Below, in pieces: positions 1 to 5,153 of a stretch of 5,353 nucleotides of DNA (positions within the stretch are counted from its first letter, which is position 1; each line of letters begins with the position of its first letter). A program made the translations under genes and the position numbers. The DNA is taken from contig QMZF01000102.1 of assembly GCA_003663055.1 (NCBI GenBank), positions 1-5,353 of the forward strand. The letters are read 5' to 3'. Origin of the DNA: Archaeoglobales archaeon. GTDB taxonomy: Archaea > Halobacteriota > Archaeoglobi > Archaeoglobales > Archaeoglobaceae. Under the pieces are notes generated by a model. The model saw only the letters and a program-made list of their open reading frames with translations. It did no database searches and had not been told where the DNA came from.

Positions 1-567
1 ACAATCGACAGGAAGGCTCTGTTGGCTTTGGCATCGGAAACAAGGATAGAGATACTTAAGAAACTTGATTCAAGGCGGATGACGCTGTCGGAGCTATCCG
101 AAGAACTCGGCATGTCTAAAGCTGCTGTTAAAGAACACCTCGATAAGCTCGTTGAAGCGGGCTTGATTAAGAGGGTGGACGAGGGGAGGAAGTGGATATA
201 CTACGAGTTAACCAAAAAGGGTAAGGGGGTTTTGCATCCGGAAAGCAAGAGGATAATTTTTCTTCTATCTTCAGCGACAGCGAGTATTGTTGGGGGTTTA
301 TTCGAATTGTACAAATTCTTTTCACTCACCAAACCAGTTTTAACTGTGGAAAAAGCCCCTGCTCGAATCCCAATCGCTACACCGGCTCCTACACCTGCGC
401 CAGAAACAGTGAAAATAACTCCAACGCCCCTGCCAACACCAACGCCCGTCCCAGCTTCAAAACTGGCTAAAGCTATCCAGCCTGAGGTACACTTACTTGC
501 CGGGCTTGCTTTAATTTTGATTGGTATAAGTTTACTTCTGTATCTGTTTATTGTAAGGAGGCGTTAG
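1..567 (+). CDS. Membrane-anchored ArsR-type winged-helix transcriptional regulator, 5' end cut by the window edge
   Basis: A DNA-binding regulator that probably sits in the cell membrane. The frame is open to base 1. The TTG at 22 is a possible start, but the codons before it read IDRKALLALASETRIEIL, the usual opening helix of ArsR-type domains, so the true start is probably upstream. Counting from base 1, residues 3-80 form the winged helix: helix 1 at 5-22, helix-turn-helix at 28-54 with recognition helix SKAAVKEHLDKLVEAG, and wing DEGRKWIYYELT. A hydrophobic segment follows (about 85-101), then a Pro/Thr-rich linker (about 108-160, with TPTPLPTPTP), then a clear transmembrane helix (about 163-184) ending in RRR. 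By the positive-inside rule, the linker faces outside and the DNA-binding domain and RRR tail face the cytoplasm. Target genes and signal are unknown. The family call is strong; the two-pass topology is inferred. Confidence 0.88.
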   Translation, partial: TIDRKALLALASETRIEILKKLDSRRMTLSELSEELGMSKAAVKEHLDKLVEAGLIKRVDEGRKWIYYELTKKGKGVLHPESKRIIFLLSSATASIVGGLFELYKFFSLTKPVLTVEKAPARIPIATPAPTPAPETVKITPTPLPTPTPVPASKLAKAIQPEVHLLAGLALILIGISLLLYLFIVRRR

Positions 568-622
568 AAGCAAGAGTAGATTGCATTTTAGATAACATGT
601 TCTTAAAACCCCGAAATAAGAT

Positions 623-650
623 TTCTCTTTCATACGCATACGAAAGAGAA
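623..650. repeat. Perfect 9-bp inverted repeat with 10-base spacer
   Basis: TTCTCTTTC (623-631) and GAAAGAGAA (642-650) are exact reverse complements around ATACGCATAC. The spacer region also holds CATACG twice in tandem (631-642). It lies in the poorly recognisable left part of the transposase remnant. It may be a leftover structure of the element or a chance hairpin; no function can be assigned. Confidence 0.6.
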
Positions 651-767
651 CGAGAAGTGATCCTGGAAAAGAAAGTAACAGAAGAGCTTGAAAAATTCCT
701 AGAAAAGATTGAAAACAAAACGATCGTAACGGAGCCAACTACAACAGCAATAAGCCTTGTAAGAAAA

Positions 768-799
768 CTCAGAAAGAAAAACAAAGTTTCTTCTCTGAG
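768..799. repeat. 12-bp inverted repeat with one bulged base
   Basis: CTCAGAAAGAAA (768-779) pairs with TTTCTTCTCTGAG (787-799) apart from one unpaired base, around a 7-base spacer. It lies where an IS110 transposase would be expected to read a 'SEIGDI' segment. That segment is only partly visible in a shifted frame just after the repeat, so the repeat coincides with a disrupted stretch of the pseudogene. Confidence 0.55.
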
Positions 800-1139
800 A
801 TAGCGATATAAAAGATTCCCGAACTCAAAGAAACTCTGCAGCTATGCGGGATTAGTACCATTCACAACAATCTGGGAATAAAATCACTACTGGAAAGATA
901 ACGAAGGAAGGAAACAAGCTTCTCAGGTGGGTTCTCGTGCAATGTGCTTTTGTTGCGATAAGAAACGATGAGAAATTCAGGAACTTTTATGAAAGAATAA
1001 AACGTAAAAAAGGACCCCAGAAAGCTATAGTTGCAACGGCAAGGAAACTTCTAACAATCGTATTTGCAGTTGAGGATAAAAAGCCTTATATAATTCATAC
1101 TTCTGAAAATTACGGTGAGGAGTTTACCCGTAATTAACT

Positions 1140-1210
1140 GGGCTTAAAAGCCCGACAATTAGATTGGGGACAACTTGCTGAACGACTCGTTAAAGTGGGC
1201 TTTGAAGCCC
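1140..1210. repeat. Two copies of a GGGCTT-NN-AAGCCC hairpin
   Basis: GGGCTT AA AAGCCC (1140-1153) and GGGCTT TG AAGCCC (1197-1210) share identical 6-base arms. Both lie directly after the stop of the transposase remnant. The stretch 1138-1278 has no gene I can support. The hairpins may belong to the non-coding end of an insertion sequence, but the family cannot be settled from sequence alone. Confidence 0.5.
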
Positions 1211-1271
1211 GGATGGGAGTGTGTCAAAATCGTAGGATGTAATATGGAACTTGGCGAAGCCCACATGGGAG
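1204..1271 (+). repeat. 16-base imperfect direct repeat, starts 52 bases apart
   Basis: GAAGCCCGGATGGGAG (1204-1219) and GAAGCCCACATGGGAG (1256-1271) differ at two bases. The first copy overlaps the second GGGCTT hairpin. A GAAGCCC...GGGAG arrangement resembles the subterminal hairpin at the right end of many IS200/IS605-type elements, but no TnpA or TnpB coding sequence can be recognised next to it, so the origin is open. Confidence 0.45.
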
Positions 1272-1278
1272 CTTAATT

Positions 1279-1285
1279 CTTTTAA
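1279..1285 (+). promoter_or_regulatory. Probable TATA box of the nuclease operon
   Basis: CTTTTAA is centred about 28 bases upstream of the ATG at 1310. Archaeal TATA boxes lie roughly 25-30 bases before the transcription start, so the transcript would begin at or next to the ATG. There is no Shine-Dalgarno sequence before this ATG, which fits a leaderless mRNA. Confidence 0.5.
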
Positions 1286-1309
1286 CCCAGTCACTTATCC
1301 AAACCTGCT

Positions 1310-2362
1310 ATGAAGGCTGCTCTAATCATTCTGATTGCATTAGTGGTTTTGGGATGTTTGGCAGAGTCACCGAAACTAGCAGAAACGCCAGCTATGGCCC
1401 CATCGCAAACACAACTAATATCCAAATTCCAGTTTGGAGTTAAGCATCCTGCTAGGGTCATCTACGTTTACGATGGAGATACAATAAAAGTCAACCTGAG
1501 CGGTCAAATCCTGATAGTCAGGCTTCTAGGCATAGACACTCCCGAAAGATATCCAGAGAAAAATAAACCCTATGAGTACGATGCGATAACGAATTTGACG
1601 TATCTGGCTGAGTGGGGTTCAAAGGCTAAGGATTTCGCATGTGCAATGCTGTACAACAGAACTGTTTACATCGAATTCGATGAGATTGCAGGTCTTAAGG
1701 ACGGCTATGGCCGATACCTTGCCTACGTTTACGTGAATGGGACAGACTTCAACGCATTACTTGTTAAAAATGGATACGCAAGAGTTTACGTTGAAGGTAA
1801 GTTCAAGAAGGAAAACTACTACTTGCAGCTCGAAAAGATTGCTAAAGCCAAAAAGGTGGGTTTGTGGAAAACCGTAACCCAAGAAATGGAAGATGTTGAA
1901 GTTCTGAGAGGAGTTTTGATGAACGAAGATGTAGGGAAGTTCATCGGGAGCGTGAACGATAGCTTGATCTTCAAGATAATCCGCCAAAAGACTGCCAAAT
2001 ACATAAATGTAAGGCCTCTTCATAGGCCGGATGATGTTATCAGGGTTTTTGTTTTAAAAGAGCAGTCCATAAAACCGCTATCAAGAATATCTGTCAGGGT
2101 TAACGTAAGTTACCAGGAAATAGATGAAACTGAGGCCGAAACCTATGGGGTGTCGTTGCCCTACGAAAACAGTGTTTATTTGATGAGTTTTCTCAAAGGC
2201 GAACCTGCTTACGCTTACGGGATAGGGTGGGAAGGTAAGCCAGTAGTAGAGGTTGAGGGATTTGAGGTGTACAAGGGCGCGATTCGAAAGGTATCTATTT
2301 CAGAATCTCAACAGATACCTTTTATTTTTGTAGAATCTGCGTGGATAGTAAAAAAGAGGTGA
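1310..2362 (+). CDS. Secreted lipoprotein nuclease with staphylococcal-nuclease domain and unknown C-terminal domain
   Basis: Probably a calcium-dependent nuclease tethered outside the cell. Residues 1-16 form a lipoprotein-type signal peptide, a hydrophobic stretch ending VVLGC with Cys16 as the lipidation site. A short Pro/Ser/Thr linker follows. Residues about 47-188 match the SNase fold: YDGDT (Asp57), VRLLGIDTPER (Arg71, Asp76, Thr77, Glu79) and DGYGRYLAYVY (Arg135). These are the counterparts of Asp21, Arg35, Asp40, Thr41, Glu43 and Arg87 in the staphylococcal enzyme, so the active site is complete. The domain closes with KAKKVGLWK. Residues about 190-350 form a further domain rich in predicted strands that I do not recognise; its end (ISVRVNVSY...FVESAWIVKK) could be an OB-like fold, but that is a guess. 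The ATG at 1310 is chosen because the signal peptide starts there and the TATA box fits a leaderless transcript. The next gene begins four bases after the stop, so the two are likely cotranscribed. Confidence 0.9.
   Translation: MKAALIILIALVVLGCLAESPKLAETPAMAPSQTQLISKFQFGVKHPARVIYVYDGDTIKVNLSGQILIVRLLGIDTPERYPEKNKPYEYDAITNLTYLAEWGSKAKDFACAMLYNRTVYIEFDEIAGLKDGYGRYLAYVYVNGTDFNALLVKNGYARVYVEGKFKKENYYLQLEKIAKAKKVGLWKTVTQEMEDVEVLRGVLMNEDVGKFIGSVNDSLIFKIIRQKTAKYINVRPLHRPDDVIRVFVLKEQSIKPLSRISVRVNVSYQEIDETEAETYGVSLPYENSVYLMSFLKGEPAYAYGIGWEGKPVVEVEGFEVYKGAIRKVSISESQQIPFIFVESAWIVKKR
2287..2322 (+). repeat. Perfect 10-bp inverted repeat followed by T-runs, inside the nuclease gene
   Basis: AAAGGTATCT (2287-2296) and AGATACCTTT (2313-2322) are exact reverse complements around a 16-base loop, and TATTTTTG follows. 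The shape is that of a stem-loop with a U-tract, but it lies about 40 bases before the end of the coding sequence. It could reduce readthrough into the next gene, mark an RNA-processing site, or be chance in A+T-rich coding DNA. Confidence 0.45.
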
Positions 2363-2364
2363 GG
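2356..2364 (+). promoter_or_regulatory. Shine-Dalgarno site of the endonuclease gene
   Basis: GAGGTGAGG overlaps the TGA stop of the nuclease gene and ends two bases before the ATG at 2367; its GGTGA core is complementary to the archaeal 16S 3' end. It fixes the start and indicates translation coupled to the upstream gene, unlike the leaderless first gene. Confidence 0.75.
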
Positions 2365-2366
2365 AG

Positions 2367-2855
2367 ATGGACTATCTAATCATCCTGCTTGGTTCGCTTT
2401 TGCTTGCGCTAATTTTACTCTGGAAGTACGTCGAACTCAAGGGCAGAATAGAGCAGAGAGCAAGACAAATATTTGAAGAGTGGAGAGAAAGAGAACTTGA
2501 AACCACTTCAGCAAGAAAGGCTGAACTTCTTTTCGAGGAATGGAAACAAAGATACGAGAAGGAAATAAGGAAGGATGCGATAGAGAAGAGCAAAGCAGTA
2601 ATTACTGGAAAGGTAACGGAACACCTCATCCCATATTTACCGGAGTTCAAGTATAACCCAAAGGATGCCCGCTTTATCGGCTCGCCAATCGATTTAATTG
2701 TCTTCGATGGTTTGGATGATGGAGAACTGAGGAAAATAGTTTTTGTTGAAGTCAAATCAGGGAAATCAACGCTGAGCAAGAGGGAGAGGCTCATCAGGGA
2801 TGCGATTGAACAAAAGAGAGTTGAATGGGAGATTTTGAGAGTTGAGAAGGCATGA
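2367..2855 (+). CDS. Membrane-anchored predicted endonuclease of the Holliday-junction-resolvase-related family (PD-(D/E)XK fold)
   Basis: Probably a nuclease held at the inner face of the membrane. Residues 3-19 are one transmembrane helix; the basic residues just after it (Lys20, Lys25, Arg27) place the rest in the cytoplasm. Residues about 23-76 are a charged helical stretch, probably coiled coil, with two related copies of xFEEWxxR at 35-42 and 55-62. Residues about 80-160 carry the nuclease core: GKVTEHL (Glu85), FIGSPIDLIVFDG (Asp109) and FVEVKSGK (Glu128, Lys130), the E...D...ExK pattern of PD-(D/E)XK nucleases. The arrangement of anchor, coiled coil and core fits the family described as 'endonuclease related to archaeal Holliday junction resolvase' (PF10107). 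Actual substrates of that family are not known to me. It sits four bases after the SNase-like gene with its own Shine-Dalgarno site, so the two are likely used together. The fold is fairly certain, the role is not. Confidence 0.85.
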   Translation: MDYLIILLGSLLLALILLWKYVELKGRIEQRARQIFEEWRERELETTSARKAELLFEEWKQRYEKEIRKDAIEKSKAVITGKVTEHLIPYLPEFKYNPKDARFIGSPIDLIVFDGLDDGELRKIVFVEVKSGKSTLSKRERLIRDAIEQKRVEWEILRVEKA

Positions 2856-2941
2856 AAGCTTTGCAGCAAGTTTGCTCTAAATAGCTGAGAGAAGATATGA
2901 GAGAACTGCTAAGCTATGGAATTACGGCTAGAACCAGAAAT

Positions 2942-2946
2942 AAAAA
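2942..2946 (-). terminator. T-run terminator of tRNA-Ser
   Basis: On the minus strand the mature tRNA is followed at once by TTTTT then ATTT. Archaeal RNA polymerase stops at such T-runs without needing a hairpin. Confidence 0.6.
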
Positions 2947-3028
2947 CGCCGGGGCTGGGATTTGAACCCAGGAGCCCTTGCGGGCACCGGCTCTCAAGGC
3001 CGGCGCAGTACCTCTCTGCAACCCCGGC
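2947..3028 (-). tRNA. tRNA-Ser (anticodon UGA)
   Basis: The minus strand folds into a full class II tRNA. Acceptor stem GCCGGGG/CCCCGGC; D arm GCAG-AGAGGTA-CTGC; anticodon arm CCGGC-CTTGAGA-GCCGG with anticodon TGA, which reads UCN serine codons, best UCA. The long variable arm has a GCCC/GGGC stem with a GCAA tetraloop, and the T arm is CTGGG-TTCAAAT-CCCAG. The discriminator base is G, as expected for serine. The 3' CCA is not encoded and there is no intron. The long variable arm could also suggest leucine, but the anticodon decides for serine. I see no copy of its 3' end elsewhere in the window that would point to an integrated element. Confidence 0.96.
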
Positions 3029-3038
3029 TTTTGCTTGG

Positions 3039-3064
3039 TTTTAAACTAATTTTTCCGTATTTTA
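3039..3064 (-). promoter_or_regulatory. Possible promoter region of tRNA-Ser
   Basis: On the minus strand upstream of the tRNA, TAAAATA (3058-3064) lies about 33 bases before the mature 5' end and TTTAAAA (3039-3045) about 14 bases before it. The first is at a usable distance for a TATA box if a short leader is trimmed by RNase P. Neither is a convincing match. The rest of 3065-3189 holds no gene I can support; an 8-base inverted repeat (TTGCGGTT at 3108-3115, AACCGCAA at 3172-3179) is the only other structure seen. Confidence 0.3.
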
Positions 3065-3188
3065 GGTTTGTTGGTTTTATTTTCTAAATCTTTGGTGTTT
3101 AAGATGTTTGCGGTTGTGAATGAGATCTATTTGGGTATTCCTCTAGTAGAAAAATAGGAAATAACCTAGTTAACCGCAAGCACACGAT

Positions 3189-3202
3189 CGAAAACTTTAT
3201 AT
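3189..3202 (+). promoter_or_regulatory. BRE/TATA promoter of the small membrane protein gene
   Basis: CGAAAAC followed by TTTATAT (3196-3202) is a very good archaeal BRE plus TATA box. The centre is about 26 bases before the ATG at 3225, so transcription probably starts at that ATG. This is the main reason for choosing it over the TTG at 3204, which overlaps this region's downstream edge too closely to be transcribed. Confidence 0.75.
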
Positions 3203-3224
3203 CTTGTATATGAGTATAATAATA

Positions 3225-3470
3225 ATGAAAATGGTAAAGATGGAAATATACCTAAGAGATGTGGCAGAAGTAATCGGATTTTCAATATTAGTGGGCTTTA
3301 CACTTGTTGTAACGGCGTTGGCAGTGTTTGCAGGGGGAGCTTTAATTCACTTTTATGAACCTAACAAGGTTATCTGGGCTATAGAAGTTATTTTTGGCAT
3401 CTATGGCGTAATTGTGGGCATCATCAAAATTAAAGAGGTTGTAGCAAGAAAAAGACCTGTTAGTTATTGA
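3225..3470 (+). CDS. Small two-helix membrane protein, unknown function
   Basis: An 81-residue protein I do not recognise. It has a short charged start (MKMVKMEIYLRDVAEV), a hydrophobic stretch (about 18-42, with VGFTLVVTALAVFAGGA), a short turn with HFYEPNK, a second hydrophobic helix (about 50-67) and a basic tail (KIKEVVARKRPVSY). Basic residues at both ends suggest both termini are cytoplasmic. The ATG at 3225 is preferred because the TATA box puts the transcription start there; ATGs at 3210, 3231 and 3240 are in frame and cannot be excluded. No Shine-Dalgarno site is seen, which fits a leaderless mRNA. It is transcribed toward another small membrane protein gene of similar size and layout. 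The strong promoter and codon-like composition make it a likely real gene. Confidence 0.7.
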   Translation: MKMVKMEIYLRDVAEVIGFSILVGFTLVVTALAVFAGGALIHFYEPNKVIWAIEVIFGIYGVIVGIIKIKEVVARKRPVSY

Positions 3471-3523
3471 TTTTTAAAAAATTTTAAAAAATTTTTTTAA
3501 AATAAAAATATTTATAAATATTT
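3471..3523. terminator. Bidirectional A+T-rich terminator region with 18-bp palindrome
   Basis: Between the two convergent stops lie runs of T and A on both strands, including TTTTTTT near 3492-3498, able to end transcripts from either side. At 3506-3523 AAATATTTATAAATATTT is a perfect 18-bp palindrome that overlaps the last stop codon of the minus-strand gene by two bases. Confidence 0.6.
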
Positions 3524-3761
3524 ATCGTTTGTTGACAGCATAGGCTAATAGCGCGGCAATTGCTATTACTGCGATTGATGTAAGAATGATCTCTGTTTTT
3601 ACAGTTTCTGGTGCTGTACCTGTAGCTCCTACAAAATACATTGTTACACCGCCTACCGTAAGCAGTCCTACAAAAGCTGCGGGAATCGCTAGAATAGAAA
3701 CGATGTACACAACGACTAAAATTGCCATCACTTCTTTTGTAGCTTCCCATAGAGAACCCAT
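3522..3761 (-). CDS. Small membrane protein, unknown function
   Basis: A 79-residue protein I do not recognise. After a short amphipathic start (MGSLWEATKEV) comes a long hydrophobic stretch (about 12-44) with Pro27 in its middle and Gly-rich ends, which is either one kinked helix or two short ones. A polar loop follows (about 45-56, GATGTAPETVKT), then a second hydrophobic helix (about 57-75) and a short basic end (NKR). The ATG start is supported by a strong Shine-Dalgarno sequence just upstream and a TATA box about 45 bases before it. It faces the other small membrane protein gene tail to tail. Size and layout are alike, but I see no clear residue-level similarity between them. Confidence 0.8.
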   Translation of the reverse strand: MGSLWEATKEVMAILVVVYIVSILAIPAAFVGLLTVGGVTMYFVGATGTAPETVKTEIILTSIAVIAIAALLAYAVNKR

Positions 3762-3765
3762 TAAG

Positions 3766-3773
3766 CTCCCTCC
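3766..3773 (-). promoter_or_regulatory. Shine-Dalgarno site of the minus-strand small membrane protein
   Basis: On the minus strand GGAGGGAG lies four bases before the ATG, fixing that start. This contrasts with the leaderless convergent neighbour. Confidence 0.75.
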
Positions 3774-3803
3774 ATTGAACGTGTATTGTCTTAATTTGAC
3801 AAC

Positions 3804-3813
3804 AAATATATTC
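3804..3813 (-). promoter_or_regulatory. Probable TATA box of the minus-strand small membrane protein
   Basis: On the minus strand GAATATATTTG is centred about 47 bases before the ATG. Transcription starting about 26 bases downstream would give a leader of about 20 bases holding the Shine-Dalgarno site. Confidence 0.55.
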
Positions 3814-3836
3814 TTTGTGATCTCTAATCTAATTAT

Positions 3837-3926
3837 AATAGTAATAATAGTAATTAAATTCTTAAAACTGTTGTCTACACCAATAGATTGTCGAGGCTTT
3901 TTAAACTTTCTAGGTTTTAAACTGTT
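3837..3926. repeat. Short direct repeats upstream of the small membrane protein promoter
   Basis: AATAGTAAT occurs twice in exact tandem (3837-3845, 3846-3854). Further on, TTAAAACTGTT (3862-3872) and TTTAAACTGTT (3916-3926) differ at one base, and TTTTAAACT occurs at 3899-3907 and 3915-3923. They lie between the reductase gene's end and the small gene's promoter, where regulator sites could be, but A+T-rich DNA produces such repeats easily. No gene is seen in 3774-3980. Confidence 0.35.
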
Positions 3927-3963
3927 AGATGGCTAAACAATGTGAGTTTTAGCATGCTGCAAT

Positions 3964-3980
3964 CTAAAAAATCAATAAAA
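3964..3980 (-). terminator. T-rich terminator after the geranylgeranyl reductase gene
   Basis: On the minus strand the stop codon is followed by TTTTATTGATTTTTTAG. Two T-runs right after a gene are typical of archaeal termination. No strong hairpin precedes them. Confidence 0.5.
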
Positions 3981-5153
3981 TCAAATAAAAATATCTTTAA
4001 GGTCCCAAAGCAGTCGGGGATTGTGCTTAATAAGCTCTATAACTATCTTACGGACACTCATCTCTTTAAGATTATAGCCGGCAATGCTTTTAGCAAGCTT
4101 GTTAAGAGTTTTATCGTCCATCTTGAGGAGTTTCTGTTGGAGTATCTTATTTCTGTGCAAGCTCTTCCCAAAATCGTTCTTCCACAACTCGTCGTACTCC
4201 CTTAGAAATCTTGCGGAGTAATCTCCTTTTTCCACAGCTTTAGCTGCAACGCAGCCGGCGAAGTAACCCCCTTTCATAGCGTTTGCTATTCCTCCTCCTG
4301 TGATCGGATCGGCATGCCTTGCAGCATCTCCGACAAGCATAACGTTATCCGCTACAGCTGTCTCAATGGGCCCCTTAACAGGAACTCCACCGGCAACAAC
4401 TTCAACTATTTTTCCATCATTAAAGTGTTCTTTTACGAAAGAATCGAGGTACTCTCTTGGGCCCTTTTTAGCAAGCGAGGGCAGAATTCCTATGCCAACG
4501 TTTGCCGCATCGCATCCTTTTGGAAAAAGCCAGATGTAGCCTCCGGGAGCAATCTCGTTTCCAAGCCAAAAGTAGCAGTACTCAGGGTCAAAATCAATAC
4601 CCGTCATCAGGTACTGGACGCAGCTCTCTATTTCATTGAGCTTTAAGGTTGTATCGATTCCTGCCCACTTTCCAACTCGACTTTCTACACCATCCGCCCC
4701 TATAACAATTTTTGTGTCAACGCTATAACTTTCACCCATTCTTCGAAGAAAAATTTCGACAGTCCCATCGCTCTTTCTCTTCATCCCGGTTGCTGCAGTC
4801 TTTACTATAACCTCTGCCCCTGCCTTTGCTGCAAGCCTCGCAAGATGGCGGTCAAACACTTTCCTTTCGAGGACGTATCCTACTTCGTTCCCCGCCATCT
4901 CCTCTGCCATGACCACTTCGGTGCCGTCGGGAGCATAGATTTTCGCTCCGATAACTTCGGCAGCGATCCACTTTTTGTCTATCTCGACGAACTTTGCTAT
5001 TGCGTTTTTGCTTACACCCTCTGCGCATCTCACAGGTACGCCTATCTCCTGCCTCTTTTCAACGAGCAAAACGTTAAGCCCTTTCTCAGCAGCGGTTTTT
5101 GCTGCAATGCTTCCTCCCGGCCCCGCACCAACTACGACGACATCGTACATCAT
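3981..5153 (-). CDS. Geranylgeranyl reductase (digeranylgeranylglycerophospholipid reductase type)
   Basis: A flavoprotein that reduces the double bonds of the geranylgeranyl chains of archaeal membrane lipids, giving saturated phytanyl chains. The 390 residues are normal for the family. The N-terminus is the FAD-binding fold, [15 protein letters not shown] (Gly9, Gly11, Gly14), with Glu32 closing the second strand to hold the ribose. Cys43 in VPVRCAEG matches the conserved cysteine loop of archaeal members. [14 protein letters not shown] (152-165) and [15 protein letters not shown] (275-289) are the other FAD motifs, and [11 protein letters not shown] (203-213) is the Y-x-W-x-FP motif of archaeal geranylgeranyl reductases. 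A charged helical C-terminus follows. The gene overlaps the ferredoxin gene and has a good Shine-Dalgarno site; ATG at 5153 or 5150 could both start it. The A. fulgidus enzyme AF0464 is a characterised relative by my recollection. Family call firm; exact lipid substrate inferred. Confidence 0.95.
   Translation of the reverse strand: MMYDVVVVGAGPGGSIAAKTAAEKGLNVLLVEKRQEIGVPVRCAEGVSKNAIAKFVEIDKKWIAAEVIGAKIYAPDGTEVVMAEEMAGNEVGYVLERKVFDRHLARLAAKAGAEVIVKTAATGMKRKSDGTVEIFLRRMGESYSVDTKIVIGADGVESRVGKWAGIDTTLKLNEIESCVQYLMTGIDFDPEYCYFWLGNEIAPGGYIWLFPKGCDAANVGIGILPSLAKKGPREYLDSFVKEHFNDGKIVEVVAGGVPVKGPIETAVADNVMLVGDAARHADPITGGGIANAMKGGYFAGCVAAKAVEKGDYSARFLREYDELWKNDFGKSLHRNKILQQKLLKMDDKTLNKLAKSIAGYNLKEMSVRKIVIELIKHNPRLLWDLKDIFI

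Larger units (their letters stand above)
597..1137 (+). pseudogene. Decayed IS110-family transposase, C-terminal part
   Basis: A broken transposase gene. From 804, one frame reads RYKRFPNSKKLCSYAGLVPF, matching the conserved IS110-type segment around 'RF-S-KKL-SYAGLVPS'. That frame stops at 879-881. The match continues in the next frame from about 868 with QSGNKITTGKITKEGNKLLR and ends in FYERIKRKKG...KAIVATARKLL, typical of the IS110 C-terminal (Transposase_20) region, stopping at 1135-1137. A two-base loss near 864-870 would explain the shift. A TAG at 801-803 interrupts the first frame. Upstream, 597-800 is open in that frame and rich in Lys/Glu; it may be the eroded middle of the same gene (around IENKTIVTE), but this is weak. 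The N-terminal RuvC-like DEDD catalytic domain is not present, since the regulator gene ends at 567. The remnant is almost certainly inactive. The family call is fairly sure; the left boundary is not. Confidence 0.75.

Noticed and set aside
1138..1232. Short open frame continuing the transposase frame past its stop, containing DWGQLAERLVKVGFEARMG
   Set aside because: It has no start signal and no family match I can support, and its protein-like look may come from the repeats; a neighbouring frame ending GEAHMGA at 1276 is equally open and equally unsupported as a TnpB tail.
1757..2023. Minus-strand frames within the SNase gene
   Set aside because: They are antisense shadows of a gene with conserved active-site motifs.
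2372..2869. Minus-strand frame of 165 codons opposite the PD-(D/E)XK endonuclease
   Set aside because: Its Ser/Leu-rich translation is what the antisense of a Glu/Lys/Arg-rich gene gives; the plus-strand frame has clear catalytic motifs.
2947..3028. tRNA-Ser as an attachment site for an integrated element
   Set aside because: No repeat of the tRNA 3' end and no integrase gene is visible in the window.
3105..3158. Tiny plus-strand frame beginning MFAVVNEIYLGIPLVEK between the tRNA and the small membrane protein gene
   Set aside because: Seventeen codons without a Shine-Dalgarno site or a promoter at a suitable distance; nothing supports expression.
3484..3750. Minus-strand frame of 88 codons overlapping the small membrane protein gene
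   Set aside because: It lies in another frame of the same strand, has a Ser/Arg/Cys-rich unnatural composition, and lacks its own Shine-Dalgarno site; the 79-residue frame has both a good start signal and membrane helices.
3942..4205. Plus-strand frames opposite the geranylgeranyl reductase gene, here and at 4300-4646 and 4975-5172
   Set aside because: They are antisense to an intact flavoprotein gene and show no recognisable domain.
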